From: Panax quinquefolius
Taxonomy: Eukaryota; Streptophyta; Magnoliopsida; Apiales; Araliaceae
Assembly (NCBI GenBank): GCA_020205615.1
Contig: CM035152.1
Span: forward strand, 149,286,166-149,350,165
Direction of reading: 5' to 3'
DNA length: 64,000 bases
Shown: positions 13,792 to 24,095 of the stretch, in pieces
Layout: the number at the start of each line of letters is the position of its first letter
Position numbering within the stretch: the stretch's first letter is position 1
Made by a program: the position numbers and the translations under genes
Notes under the pieces: generated by a model
Seen by the model: the letters and a program-made list of their open reading frames with translations, nothing else
Told to the model about the DNA's origin: nothing
The model's database searches: none

Positions 13792-13942
13792 GGGAATTGT
13801 TAAATTCATAACATTTTTTATTATTTTCACAACAAAAGTATCGCTGTAGATGTATAGCGACTGTGAAAACTGTAGCTATAAGATCTATAATGATATTTTT
13901 ATTATGAAAATAATATTTTTTGTTGTAGATTTAACAGTTCTC
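13792..13942. mobile_element. 151-bp hAT-type MITE
   Basis: The ends are inverted repeats: the left starts GGGAATTGTTAAATTCATAA and the right is the complement of GAGAACTGTTAAATCTACAA, with pairing continuing about 60 bp inward. Flanking 8-bp direct repeats TTTTTATT (13784-13791 and 13943-13950) fit a hAT-family transposase. No coding capacity. A partial relative lies at 31593-31672. Confidence 0.8.
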
Positions 13943-13950
13943 TTTTTATT

Positions 13951-16298
13951 TGATTAAACAACCCGTTCTTGTACTCTATAATTGATTTCAACTTTATTCA
14001 TAAATATTTTTTATAATATAGTCCTTGTACTCTACTCTAACTATTCCTTCTAATTGAAAAAAAGGGTGAGCGATCTCGGTTAGTAATTATGAGTCGACTC
14101 GGTTGGCTTTGAAAAATTAAAATGATTTATTTTGGAAATTGATATTTTCACATATTAAAATGATATATTCACGTGAGTCTCGTATAGTGAGATTTATGCA
14201 TTATTCATGTGAGACGGATCATATGAAACGGATCATGTAAGACTTATTCATTATTCATGTACGTTCCCTTGATCAAGCTAAGAAATCCTAATTTTTCTTC
14301 TTTCTCTTACACACACAAGCAAGTATAAGATGGGATATTTTTAAGCTTTTGTTTCACTATACTGGCTTGCAAATTCTCAGTAAATTTGTCTCTAATTCTG
14401 CAAATTTCGTTTTAATTTTAGTTTCTTTATTTGTGAAAAAAAAAAAAGAATTCATTAATTTTATATAAATACATTTGTAAAAATTATACATTAATATATT
14501 TTATTATTAATGAATTTAATTAATACATGTTATTATTTAATTTAATTATTTGTCAATATATTTTTAATTAATTTAATTACTTGTTAATAAATTTAATATT
14601 TTTTATTTAAGCCTAGATTTAATGATTTCATAATATAAATAATAATTATATTAATTTTTAAAATAAAATAATAATTAATTATCAAAAATTTTGTTATATT
14701 TTTAAAGTTTGAATTTTATTTTTAATTTGTGTTTATTTTGAAAATACTTATAAATAATGTTAAAGACATTACTCAAATTCAAAATATATTTAACTAATTT
14801 TAAAAATGTCCCTTCTCAAAACTTAAAAGGCAGGTGCCTTTATACTTTCGGACTTTCCTGCCTTTAAAAGGACCTTATAAACTAACATATGTATACATGC
14901 ATAAATTTTCGTATAACATATGTAATCAAAGAATTTCTAATAGCATTCACAACAGATTTTTTAATAGACTCTCTATTATTACATTTGAAGAATATATTAA
15001 TAAATTAATATTCAACAGTTTTCTTATCCTTTTTTAATTCTCTATTTTAATTCCTATATATGATTTGACTCCACAGGGTGAGGGAATCAAAAAAGCGTTT
15101 TCTATTTATATAAAATGACATTTCACACCCTATTTATTGTGATTTTATATTGGTTAAAGGATATTTATCTCACTTAATTGCTGATTTGAGTATGCATGCC
15201 TATCAAATTCACTCATTTTTATTTTTTAAACAGAGAATTTAGAGAAGAAAGAGAATTATAAAAAAATAAAAAATCAGTCAAATTTTGATTTTGTTCATTT
15301 TTGTAAAAAATATTACTACTAATTATAGATTTTATTATTTTATAATTAAAATAATGTTATTTTAGTTCTCATAAACACATAAATGATCGTTGCACATTTT
15401 GATTTCTAACAATAATTATTTTAAATTAAAATAATTGCAATTTTAAATTCAAACAACAATTACTTTTAAATAAAAAAAATAATTCTAAAAAATTTATTGT
15501 TAAAATTTTCAAATTTTAAATTTCAAATTTCGTTGAAAAAAAACGTGATATTTTATCCTTTGGCCAAATATATTAAATTATTTTTTATTTTTAGGCTTTA
15601 TTAAATTATTTTAAATTTCAAATTTCAAAATTTAATCGATGGATTTAGGCATTTTAAATATCATAATCTTTGAATAATGATGAAAAAGCGTTATGGGTAT
15701 AAGAGCGCCAATTGATTAAAAATTGGATGATCTGATTCGGTAGTATAAATGATGAAAAGAAGAATAAACTATACGCAATGATCGGGCAGAACCCATTGAG
15801 TAAAGGGAATGTGTAGTAGTAGTGGGTAGTATATGGGTAATGGTAGGGAGGGTATAACTTGAGGAAGTCTCCACCAAGAAAGACGTTTTCATCTCTTCAT
15901 TTAGAATCGGAGAAGAGAATTATTATTATCTCGACATGATAAATAAGAAAGCGATATAAATCCCGATTTCGATAGAAGCGTGAATACATACATCTTGATT
16001 ACGCTCTAGACAATCGAAGAGCGTGGTGTTTATTGTGTTTACGTTGCGTACGTTTTAATTGGGACGTGACGAAAGATCTTAGCGTTAACACCTATCCTAC
16101 TGACCTAACAATACTATAGAGTAGAGATAGAGATAATGAAATTGTTGTGAATGCTCTAAGAGAATCATAAATAAGAAGAAGAGAATGTAGATAAAATTAA
16201 TTTTCGTATAATTCCCCAATTTACACCATCTCACACTGATGCAAGTACATGATAATGGTCGTAAATAAATTACAATAATCTAAACGACGTAGCATCAT
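13951..16298. other. AT-rich spacer without recognisable genes
   Basis: Very AT-rich sequence with many short A and T runs. Small open frames here have no recognisable domains and no codon-like pattern. The last ~100 bp would hold the 3' UTR of the GT47 gene. Confidence 0.6.
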
Positions 16299-17351
16299 TC
16301 AAACCAACTCCCTTCGGGCGTATCTAATGGTATGCCGTCTCAGCCACAGCTGATACATCACCATATGAAACGCATCGTACGGCTGAGGAGCCGCGTTCCA
16401 CACCAAATGCCGACTGGCCGTCACACCCAATTCCCTCATCCGCTCATACCGATCTTCTCTAATTCCACCCAACACCGCCTTCAGCCCCTTCACTCCGCCA
16501 CCTGTTCCCACCACCACCGCAATCTCCGACCACCTCAGCACGTCCATCAACGGCAGATCCTGAATCGGACGGTCAGTGATCACCGCCGGCACGCATCCCG
16601 ATGCTAACGCCTCCACCATCCACGCCACGTCACCATCATACATAAACAAACAATATTTACTACTCCTAATTCTCCCCATACGATCCGACGGCTCAGATTC
16701 GATCACAAACTCGGGATCATCGATCAACTCGTCAACAAAACTCCAAGTTGACTTTACACGCGAATCCAATTTCATATAGCCGAGAAACGATGTCGTTCGG
16801 TTGGCCAGCGCTTGAGGAAGCTCGATCGGGGATGGGTTCACCGGAGGGAGAGTTATGTCCTTGTGAGGAATAAAATTACCTGAGGTAGTAGGAAAACAAG
16901 AGATTTGCACTGAATTCTTCTTCAATTCGACGATGTTTCGATCGGAGGTGTATTCGATGCCGGAGCGAGACAAGAAGAAATGGTCGGCGCCGAGCGAGCT
17001 GTTCCAGTACGGGAGGCTTTGCCGGAGCTCTCTTACGAGTCGCGCGAGAGAGCGCGTGGAGAGGTCTGAAAAGGGGACGAAGAAGAGGTGAGCTTCTTTT
17101 GGGTTTTGGGTTACGAAGGAGCTCTGGAGGAGAGAGGAGTGAAAGAGAGACTCCGGCGGCGTGGGGAAGGTGGCCGTGAAGGGTTTGGGAGGGGTGTGAA
17201 TGTAAATTTTGAAAATTGAGAGCATTTTTTGGTAATTTGGGAAGAGGGTCGTGGGTGAAAGGTAGGGCGTTGAGCCGACGAGGTGTTTGGGTTGGACGGC
17301 CGTGAGGAGAGAGAAGAGAAAGAGGAGAGAGAGTGGAGTAATGATAGCCAT
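16299..17351 (-). CDS. GT47 exostosin-family glycosyltransferase, intronless
   Basis: A 350-aa single-exon protein. A hydrophobic stretch at residues 5-19 (ITPLSLLFLFSLLTA) is a likely Golgi signal anchor. Exostosin-domain marks in order: FKIYIHTP (47-54), EAHLFFVPF (86-94), PYWNSSLGADHFFLS (114-128), PHKDITLPP (162-170) and SKYCLFMYDGDVAWMVEALA (231-250), followed by SGCVPAVI and MDVLRWSEIAVVV. GT47 enzymes transfer sugars to cell-wall glycans such as xylan, xyloglucan or pectin; the donor and acceptor cannot be read from sequence. It is shorter than many family members (often 400-500 aa), and the usual proline-glycine stretch after the SKYCL motif is replaced by FMYDGD. The lumenal stem is very short. 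Subfamily not assigned. Confidence 0.88.
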   Translation of the reverse strand: MAIITPLSLLFLFSLLTAVQPKHLVGSTPYLSPTTLFPNYQKMLSIFKIYIHTPPKPFTATFPTPPESLFHSSLLQSSFVTQNPKEAHLFFVPFSDLSTRSLARLVRELRQSLPYWNSSLGADHFFLSRSGIEYTSDRNIVELKKNSVQISCFPTTSGNFIPHKDITLPPVNPSPIELPQALANRTTSFLGYMKLDSRVKSTWSFVDELIDDPEFVIESEPSDRMGRIRSSKYCLFMYDGDVAWMVEALASGCVPAVITDRPIQDLPLMDVLRWSEIAVVVGTGGGVKGLKAVLGGIREDRYERMRELGVTASRHLVWNAAPQPYDAFHMVMYQLWLRRHTIRYARRELV

Positions 17352-18178
17352 TGGAACTGACAGTGAAGAAGTTCCAATTTCAAGTTAATGGAGGGGCAGA
17401 AGTGGTTGCAGATGGGATTGGTAACACGTTTTCTACTTTTCTCCGGTGATGAGGTTTGGCATATACGACTTTATGGCTACTGGCCTCCTAAAAGATTTGC
17501 TGGAGTGCATTGAACTAAAAAATGATTAATGCTACAGAAACAACTAATTTTATAATTTTTTTATAAAGTGTTGAGCTGGCATACTTTATCTTGGCATACT
17601 TTATCTTAAGCTTTTTAAAAATTAAAATATCACGTTAAAAATTAACAAAGTAAATTAGAAAAAAAAAATTAATAACGTTTGCAACAAAATCATTTCCCTC
17701 TCTCTTTCTGCACCTTTTTCTCTCTGCGGCTCCCTCTGCCTCAGCACCTCTATGCACTTCTTGTCTCCTTGTCATAAAATTCTCACATTCCAACCAACGC
17801 CACTGTCAATTCGCTGGAATCGTTGCAGAATCCGCCGAAACCATGACTGAAAACAGTATTGCAATCCCATCTCTGTTAGTACCGTCGTGAGCATGGTGTT
17901 TCCATGTCATCTGGCTCCTTCTCGGTAACGAAAACGGTTACACTGTTTCAGTATTGAAATTTGTTTTTGATTTTTATTTTTTTTATTCAAGTAATTCATA
18001 CGAGGTTTCAATGTCAATGAATACTCCAGTGATTGCTTTGTTTGCTGAATTGGGTGTACCTGTGATGAGTTTTAGGGTTATTGCAATAGATAATTCTTAT
18101 TAACTTTGTCAATATGAACTTATGCTTGTAATGTGTTTGTTTAAATGCATGTGAAGAATTTGCTTGACACCGTTGGCC
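17352..18178. other. Spacer with a duplicated start-codon context
   Basis: This holds the GT47 upstream region, then a CT-rich stretch (17697-17760) and an ATG at 17843 that opens a short frame. The bases after this ATG strongly resemble those after the ATG at 18179 (both continue into ...TTRCAATCCCATCT), so one is a duplicate of the other. No long open frame. Confidence 0.45.
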
Positions 18179-18373
18179 ATGGCTGAGAACGGTGTTACAA
18201 TCCCATCTGATGAGAATGATGCTCCCACTTCGATATCTAGTGCTTCTAATTCTTCTACTTTTGATAATTCTTCAACTACTTTAGATAACAGAGATATGCA
18301 TGCTTTAGATAAGAAAACTATTTGTAGTCAAACATGCCAACATTCTGCTATTAAAAACGTATTCATTCTATAG
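18179..18373 (+). pseudogene. Short unrecognised reading frame, possible 5' exon remnant
   Basis: Encodes 64 residues, starting MAENGVTIPSDENDAP and rich in Ser, Asn, Asp and Thr. I recognise no domain. The low-complexity acidic/serine composition and the position upstream of a broken FAR1-related gene suggest a leftover N-terminal exon of that gene, but this is inference. A TA microsatellite follows directly. Confidence 0.3.
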
Positions 18374-18382
18374 AAACAAAGG

Positions 18383-18386
<4 letters not shown>

Positions 18387-18417
<31 letters not shown>
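18387..18417. repeat. (TA)n microsatellite
   Basis: An uninterrupted TA dinucleotide run of about 31 bp. Confidence 0.95.
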
Positions 18418-18420
<3 letters not shown>

Positions 18421-18619
18421 ATGATTACAAATCAATTTGGTAGGTACGCATATAATTTCGTCACTCGAAGAGATTCAATATTGAAAATATTGTAAATAGG
18501 ATTAGTGATTATTCACTCACATTCAATGAATAAGTTGGTTGTTTTTTGTAATGTGACTCAAACTCTAGATTAATAAGAAATTGTTATTTTTTCCTGATTC
18601 AATCAAAGACAGAACTTTA

Positions 18620-18843
18620 TGGGATTATTTTATGCTTAAATACGGTGTTGCAATCCCATGTGACATAATTTTTAAAGTTTATATGACATAATTTTTAATT
18701 TTTATGGCATTATTTTATGCTTGACTAAGGTGTTGCAATCCCATATGACAAAAATTTTAAAGTTTATATGACATAATTTTTTAATTTTATTGAATTATTT
18801 TATGCTCGACTACAGTGTTGCAATCCCATATGACAATTTTATT
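18620..18843. repeat. 85-bp tandem repeat, about 2.5 copies, split by a MULE
   Basis: The phrase GTGTTGCAATCCCAT recurs at 18645, 18730 and 18815 (exact 85-bp spacing), with TTTATGC and TATATGACATAATTTTTAA in the same order in each unit. The third unit is interrupted by the Pack-MULE-like insertion. The key phrase matches the start of the reading frames at 17843 and 18179. Confidence 0.85.
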
Positions 18844-19284
18844 ACAGGTTAAGTTGAGAGATGACCACAGGGTTTGGGCGATTTCACTTAACCATTGTAG
18901 TCGAAGAAAGCTACATTTAAACTCCTGACTTTTTGAGTTGAAGTGAAAACGTCACATTTTCCATCCAACTTAACTGTGCGTGTACGTCAAACGCTAAAAA
19001 CACGTGAAAAGGGACTTTAACGATTTAAAAAGACTGAAATACCCTTCTTCTTCCTCTTTTTAAAAGATATCCCTCTGTTCTCCCTTCAACCTTCAAACCC
19101 ACGGTCTCCTCTCTCCTCTGCCGCATCTCCGCCCTCGGTCTTTGGAGAAGCGATGAGTGAAGCCGGGAGCTCAGCCTTGGTCGTATATGGTTTGAAGAAG
19201 ATGATGTGTTGTGGGTCAAGGGTTGGTGTTTAGTGTTTTTGGCCCTTACTTCATCCAATAAAGCAGCTCCTCCTCATTCCTCTC

Positions 19285-19824
19285 ATGGAATCATCACACC
19301 AACTGAAACCCAATTGGTATCTCTCATTCATGCCTCCAAAAACACCCAGCAACAGCCACTCTTCAAACAGTTGGGTCGTGACCCAACTCATTTCTTCATG
19401 TTCTTTACATAAATCCATCAATTATGCGCTTTCAATCTTTAGTCATCATAATCCCAATTTGTTTGTCTTCAATGCTTTAATTAGAGCACTAACAAATAAT
19501 TCTTGTTTTGAGAGCTCAATTTCCCATTTTGTTTACATTTTGAGGCTAAATATTCGACCTGATCGGCTCACGTATCCGTTTGTTCTCAGATCGAGTGCGG
19601 GTTTGATTGAGGGTAGGGCTGGTATGATGGTTCATGGTGAGATTTTGAAAAGGGGTCTTAAGTTTGATTCATTTGTTCGAGTTTCTTTGGTTGATATGTA
19701 TGTTAAAGTTAAGTTATTGGGTTTTGCTTTACAATTGTTTGATGAAAGTCCTGAAAGAAATAAGCTAGGGAGTGTGTTGTTATGGAATGTATTGATAAAT
19801 GGTGGCAAAGTGTTTGGCCAATGA
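19285..19824 (+). pseudogene. Captured PPR-protein N-terminal fragment
   Basis: A 179-codon open frame. LFVFNALIRAL, RPDRLTYPFVL, ILKRGLKFDSFVRVSLVDMY and VLLWNVLI are typical of the helical repeats of plant PLS-class pentatricopeptide repeat proteins, which bind organelle RNA. Only about two to three repeats are present; full-length members have ten or more. It ends abruptly at the next captured piece inside the MULE-like element, so it is a gene fragment and not a working PPR gene. Whether the frame is translated is unknown. Confidence 0.75.
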
Positions 19825-19954
19825 TCCGGAGAAGAGGCCAACTGCAGGGGAGCTTATAGATCATAAATTCTTCAAGTATTGTGGAAATGTGAGAGTTTTT
19901 GCAGATAGTGTTCTTAAAAACAGAGAGAATGCTTCTATCTTGTCACTAGCCTAG
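19805..19954 (+). pseudogene. Captured C-terminal end of a STE20-like kinase domain
   Basis: A 49-codon stretch ending in TAG. AKCLANDPEKRPTAGELIDH followed by KFFKYC is the conserved subdomain XI of protein kinases (the D-P-x-K-R-P-T motif), closest in style to STE20/FRAY-type plant kinases. The catalytic lobe is absent. It overlaps the end of the PPR frame in another reading frame, showing a direct fusion of two unrelated gene pieces. Confidence 0.65.
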
Positions 19955-20075
19955 TGTAGCACCATAATTCAATTTTGAAGGAACTTACAATTAGGATGCT
20001 TTTATCATTCGCATAATGAATACTTAGTTGTTAATTCTTGTTTGTACAGGTGATTACTCAGAATTTGATCACCAA

Positions 20076-20570
20076 TAACGTGAAGCGTGATTATACAACA
20101 TGTAGTACAAGAAAGTTTTTAATACTATTATTGTGTGGTGGTTTGGCACATCTTATGCTATCTCATACGAGTACTGTCCATTCTGTTTCTGATGGTCTAG
20201 CAAAAGATATTGGTGTTAAGGGAAGAGATGCTTTAATCATGGATGGTAGTAGTAGATTTGGGAGGTTCTGGAGAAAACCTCCAAGACTGCCTCCTTAATT
20301 ATCACCCGATGAAATGGGTAATAACAGCATATCTGTTCGTGATCATGGGAAGTTAAATGCAGGGTCTGATTAGATAGGTAGGCAGCAAAAGGTTAAAAGT
20401 GCATTCTCTCATGCATGGTCTGGGTACAAAAAGTATGCAATGGGTTATGATGAACTTATGCCATTAGACCAGAGAGGAGTTGATGGTTTAGGAGGACTTG
20501 GTGCTATTGTTGTGGATGCTTTAGACACAGCTATGATAATGAGACTCGATGAAGTTGTCTCTGAAGCAGG
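20076..20570 (+). pseudogene. Captured fragment of MNS3-like alpha-1,2-mannosidase
   Basis: The frame shows a hydrophobic segment (FLILLLCGGLAHLML) followed by FWRKPPRLPP. After a stop, an in-frame continuation includes RQQKVKSAFSHAWSGYKKYA, MGYDELMPLDQRGVDGLGGL and VDALDTAMIMRLDE, the start of the GH47 catalytic domain of class I alpha-1,2-mannosidases. The order (cytosolic tail, membrane anchor, GH47 start) matches plant ER/cis-Golgi mannosidases of the MNS3 type. Stops at about 20297 and 20371 and loss of nearly all the catalytic domain make it non-functional. Confidence 0.75.
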
Positions 20571-21403
20571 TTCATGGGATTAGCTTTGGATCCTACCTGC
20601 TTTATATTTGTTGTGCTTTTCTATTGCTGTTTGGTGTGGAGCTATTTTTGGTTGTTTTTATAAATGATTTTGCAGCTGGGTTGTTTATGCTTCCGTCGGT
20701 ACCGAGGGCCTTGAGAAAAGTTTTACTCCCAAGCCAAAGTTATGGTTGGCGTGAAAAATAAATACAAACAGAGATGTATTACTTATGGTGAGAAATCTGT
20801 GAATGCAAAAGCTGGAGGTACAGACACCTTGGAGTTCATTGGTTAAGAAAGCTCTCTGCAGTGTACTTTTCTTTGTTGATCATGGTAGTTCTAAAGCTTT
20901 TACTTTTACTATTTCAGTTAACTGTGATTAACTAGCCAGACCTAAAGAACTCTTTCTCTGTAAGTTGAGATCTAATAATGCAACTTATTTCAAGTTTTTC
21001 TCTGTGCTAGTACAGAGTATGTAACACACCTACCTCCCTCTAATTAAATTGGCCATTTTCTAACAAGCGTGCTTTAAAGAAAAAAGACAAAAAAGAGTGT
21101 CAGTCAATTCTATAAGAAATGGGTGTTTTAAAGTGAGGGTAATTAAGTCTTTAGCCAAATAAAGTAACGGAGTTAAGACGGAAAACACTTTTTCACTTTA
21201 ACTCAAAAAGTCGGGAGTTTAAATGTAGCTTTACTGACTACAGGTGGTTAAGTGGGAAACCGCTAAAACCCTAGGTGGTCATCTGAACTTAACCATTTTA
21301 TTCTTAAAGTTTTGTATGCTCGGCTTTTGAATGGTTTAAACTTTTGTATTTTTAACTAAGTAATTGAATAGTATTTCTAATAGAAACAATCATGTGATTG
21401 TCA

Positions 21404-22680
21404 GACAATGAAGACTACATGTCTTCAAATGAATAAATTGTCATTGATGAGGAAGAAAATGAGCAAAAGTTAAAGATCGAATATATTTTAGAAAAGAAGC
21501 ATGAGGTCAACAAGATTTTAAATGAAAATGAAATTGTTTTAGAACCAAAGGTAGGGATGATGTTTAATTCAGAGGAAGAAGTTAGAGCATATTATACGCA
21601 ATATACTAAACAAACAGGTTTTGGTGTGTCAAAGAGAACCTCTAAACTTGGATATGATGGGAATTTAAAATCTTTCACTATTTCATGTGTTAACAGAGGC
21701 AAGGCAAAAAGTAAGACAACTAATGCTCTTAAACCGAGACCCAAAAAAAATATTGGGTTCAAAGGCAAGATTAATGCTACTTGTTGTCCTAATGGAAAGT
21801 TTACATTGACTAGTGTTGTGCTTGACCATGTCCATACTTTGAGCCTGGAAAAACTAGATATTTTAGATGTCATAAATAGATGGACTCTTATGTGAAAAGA
21901 AGGCTTGAGTTAAATGATAAAGCTGGAATTCGTATCAGTAAAAACTATAAATCAGTTGTTATTGAAGCATGAGGATTTGAGAAGCTTCCATTTGGAGAGA
22001 AAGAATGTAGAAATCATGTTGACAAAGCAAGGCGGCTTTAACTTGGGGTGGGAGGTACTATAGCACTTCGTGACTATTTTGTTAGAATGCAAGAGAAGGA
22101 TGACCGATTTATTATGTAATGGATGTGGATGATAGGTCTTGATTGAGGAATGTGTTTTGGGCGGATGCAAGAAGTAGAGCCACATGTGAATATTTTGGGG
22201 ATGTTATAACATTTGACACAACATACTTGACAAATTTATTTAAAATGCCATTTGCTCCATTTGTAGGAGTGAATCATCATGGTCAATCAATACGTTCTTG
22301 GGTGTGGTCTAATATCAAACGAGAATATTGATACTTTTGTTTGGTTGTTTGAATCATGGATGAAGTGTATGTCAGGCTGAATTCTAAAAATAATTATAAC
22401 TGATCAAGACCAAACTATGAAGAGAGTAATTGAAATAGTATTCCCTAAAATTAAACATATGTTTTATTTATGGCATATAACGAAGAAAATTCTTAAAAAA
22501 TTTAAAAGATATTCTCAATATGAGGCGATTCTCAATATCAGTTTTCCCAGTCTTGCAAAATATAAACTAACTAAATTCTGGTCTGAATTAATAATTATTA
22601 TTAATAAAATAAATTATAAAAGAAATGGACTTTATAAAGTAGCAGATGAAGATAAACGGTCCAGTAATTTTGTAAGCTAG
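21404..22680 (+). pseudogene. FAR1-related sequence (FRS) pseudogene
   Basis: FRS proteins are transcription factors domesticated from Mutator transposases. The first part (21545-21890) encodes the FAR1 DNA-binding domain: EPKVGMMFNSEEEVRAYYTQ, then TGFGVSKRTSK. After stops and frame changes a transposase-like part follows (22143-22510): [39 protein letters not shown], then ITDQDQTMKRVIEIVFPK and FYLWHITKKILKKF. Several stops (for example at 21432, 21892 and 22329) and missing SWIM and C-terminal parts show it is dead. A MULE-like element lies immediately upstream and may have separated it from 5' exons. Confidence 0.85.
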
Positions 22681-22693
22681 AAACACGAATTGA

Positions 22694-22767
22694 GTCTGGG
22701 TGGTGTAGTCGGTTATCACGCTAGTCTCACACACTAGAGGTCCCCGGTTCGAACCCGGGCTCAGACA
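22694..22767 (+). tRNA. tRNA-Val (anticodon CAC)
   Basis: A 74-nt cloverleaf. The acceptor arm GTCTGGG pairs with CTCAGAC (one G-U), the D arm contains the A box TGGTGTAGTCGG, the anticodon arm CTAGT/ACTAG has loop CTCACAC (anticodon CAC), and the T arm CCCGG/CCGGG contains the B box GGTTCGAACCC. No intron. CCA is not encoded, as in nuclear genes. A TTTT run a few bases downstream can end Pol III transcription. Confidence 0.97.
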
Positions 22768-23770
22768 TACCTGTTTTCAAAAACTAAATTTTCTATTTGG
22801 GAGATTGATATTTTCTTAAATATTTTTAATATGTTTTAATATTAAAAATAAATGTAAAAAATAATAAATAATATTAGAGGTCTCAAAAAACATGACAATA
22901 ATTATTTTAATAATACTTTATTACGTAGTTAATTACATAAAATCTCTACCCAACCAATGTAATACAAACATATCATTTGAGACAATTTTAAATTTCAATT
23001 TATTATTAATAAATTAGAGGAGAGAGTACAAATTTATATTTCAATTTGTTATTGTATTGGTATGTGTATATTAATTGCTTTAATTGATTCCTTAATACTA
23101 AATTTGTTCTTTTGTGGAGAGATGGTGAATTAAGTCGAGTCATTCATTAAAGATATGATTGCTTTATTTTTTATAGCTAAAATGTAATATAACCAAGGGT
23201 TATTTAGTTTATGTAAATTTTATCACTTTAGACATACCTTGAAAATAATTTTTTTGTCATTTAAGCCATTATTTTGGGGATGAAGAGAATATATTTCTAA
23301 TAAACTTATATGTTGGGACAAATGAAGTTTACACGTTATCAGCAAATTCAATATTTTTTTCTTTTTAAATGCAAACTCAATAATTTTCACTAAAAGAGAG
23401 TAATGCTAAGTATTTCAAATGATTCGATATCAATATATTTTTTTAAAATAAACAACCTAAGGACTAAAAAATATTATTGGTTCAAAATATCTGATATAAC
23501 GAAAAGAAATACATTAACATTAGGATGAGTTTCTTCCAACCAGAAGACAACAACATTAAAATCAACACTATTTTCATATGAAAAGAAATACATTAACATT
23601 AGGATGAGTTTCTTCCAACATGTAAGACAACAACAACAAATCAACACTATTTATTTTCGTATGAGTTTTGATATTTTTTAGTATATACCTATAAGGAAGG
23701 GGAGGTAATTTCTTTCTTATATAAAAGAAGAAAATGTGAAAATATAAAAATTAAATATAAAAATATTAGT
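22768..23770. other. AT-rich spacer with a 79-bp tandem duplication
   Basis: No gene seen. A direct tandem duplication of a 79-bp unit starts at 23501 and 23580 (both copies begin GAAAAGAAATACATTAACAT and contain GATGAGTTTCTTCCAAC). Confidence 0.7.
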
Positions 23771-23895
23771 CTAGCCCAACTGTACTAGACCCAACTGGAA
23801 ATAAGTCTAGCCCGCAAGCACTAAAAGCCCATCTCCGTTGGCCCAAGCCCAGTTCAAGCGGCGCGGTAAAAATGGTAGTTTACTTTACCGGTCAG
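23771..23895 (+). promoter_or_regulatory. YIP1 gene promoter with clustered GCCCA (site II-like) motifs
   Basis: Between 23774 and 23855 there are several GCCCA/TGGGC-type motifs (AGCCCAACTG, AAAGCCCATC, TTGGCCCAAGCCCAG) just upstream of the probable leader. Such clusters are typical TATA-less promoters of broadly expressed plant genes. The start site itself is inferred. Confidence 0.5.
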
Positions 23896-24095
23896 TCTAT
23901 TTGTCCTCGTAGAAAGAGAGAGCTTTGTTTCTTTTTGCTACAGCTCATCACTTAAAAGCTTCTGAACTAAGCAAAACAAAAACAATAAGGTTAGGGCTCG
24001 TTTCCAAATTTCGATCAGATCATCAAAATGAATTTTGGAAATTGAGAAAATCACTTAATCTCTCTTCATATCGATCTTTCCCCCGTTCTCTCATT

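Larger units (their letters stand above)
18844..21294. mobile_element. Pack-MULE-like element carrying several host gene fragments
   Basis: The left end (GGTTAAGTTGAGAGATGACC, from 18847) and the complement of the right end (GGTTAAGTTCAGATGACCAC) are inverted repeats that align for about 150 bp, with shared blocks such as AGCTACATTTAAACTCC and GACTTTTTGAGTT. The flanks carry ATTTTATT(A/C) on both sides (18836-18844 and 21295-21303; 8 of 9 identical). Long inverted ends plus a 9-bp-class duplication fit a Mutator-like element. No transposase was seen. The interior consists of pieces of unrelated plant genes, all on the plus strand: PPR, kinase, mannosidase, and a last unrecognised piece (20571-20830) that may be a fourth. 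This is the Pack-MULE arrangement. Confidence 0.85.

Noticed and set aside
16332..16607. Plus-strand open frames antisense to GT47 (16332-16607, 16576-16779) and the 90-aa frame at 17111-17383
   Set aside because: Shadow frames of the GC-richer GT47 coding region.
19025..19258. Minus-strand 77-aa frame inside the Pack-MULE
   Set aside because: Low-complexity Arg/Ser-rich frame with no domain, opposite to the captured fragments.
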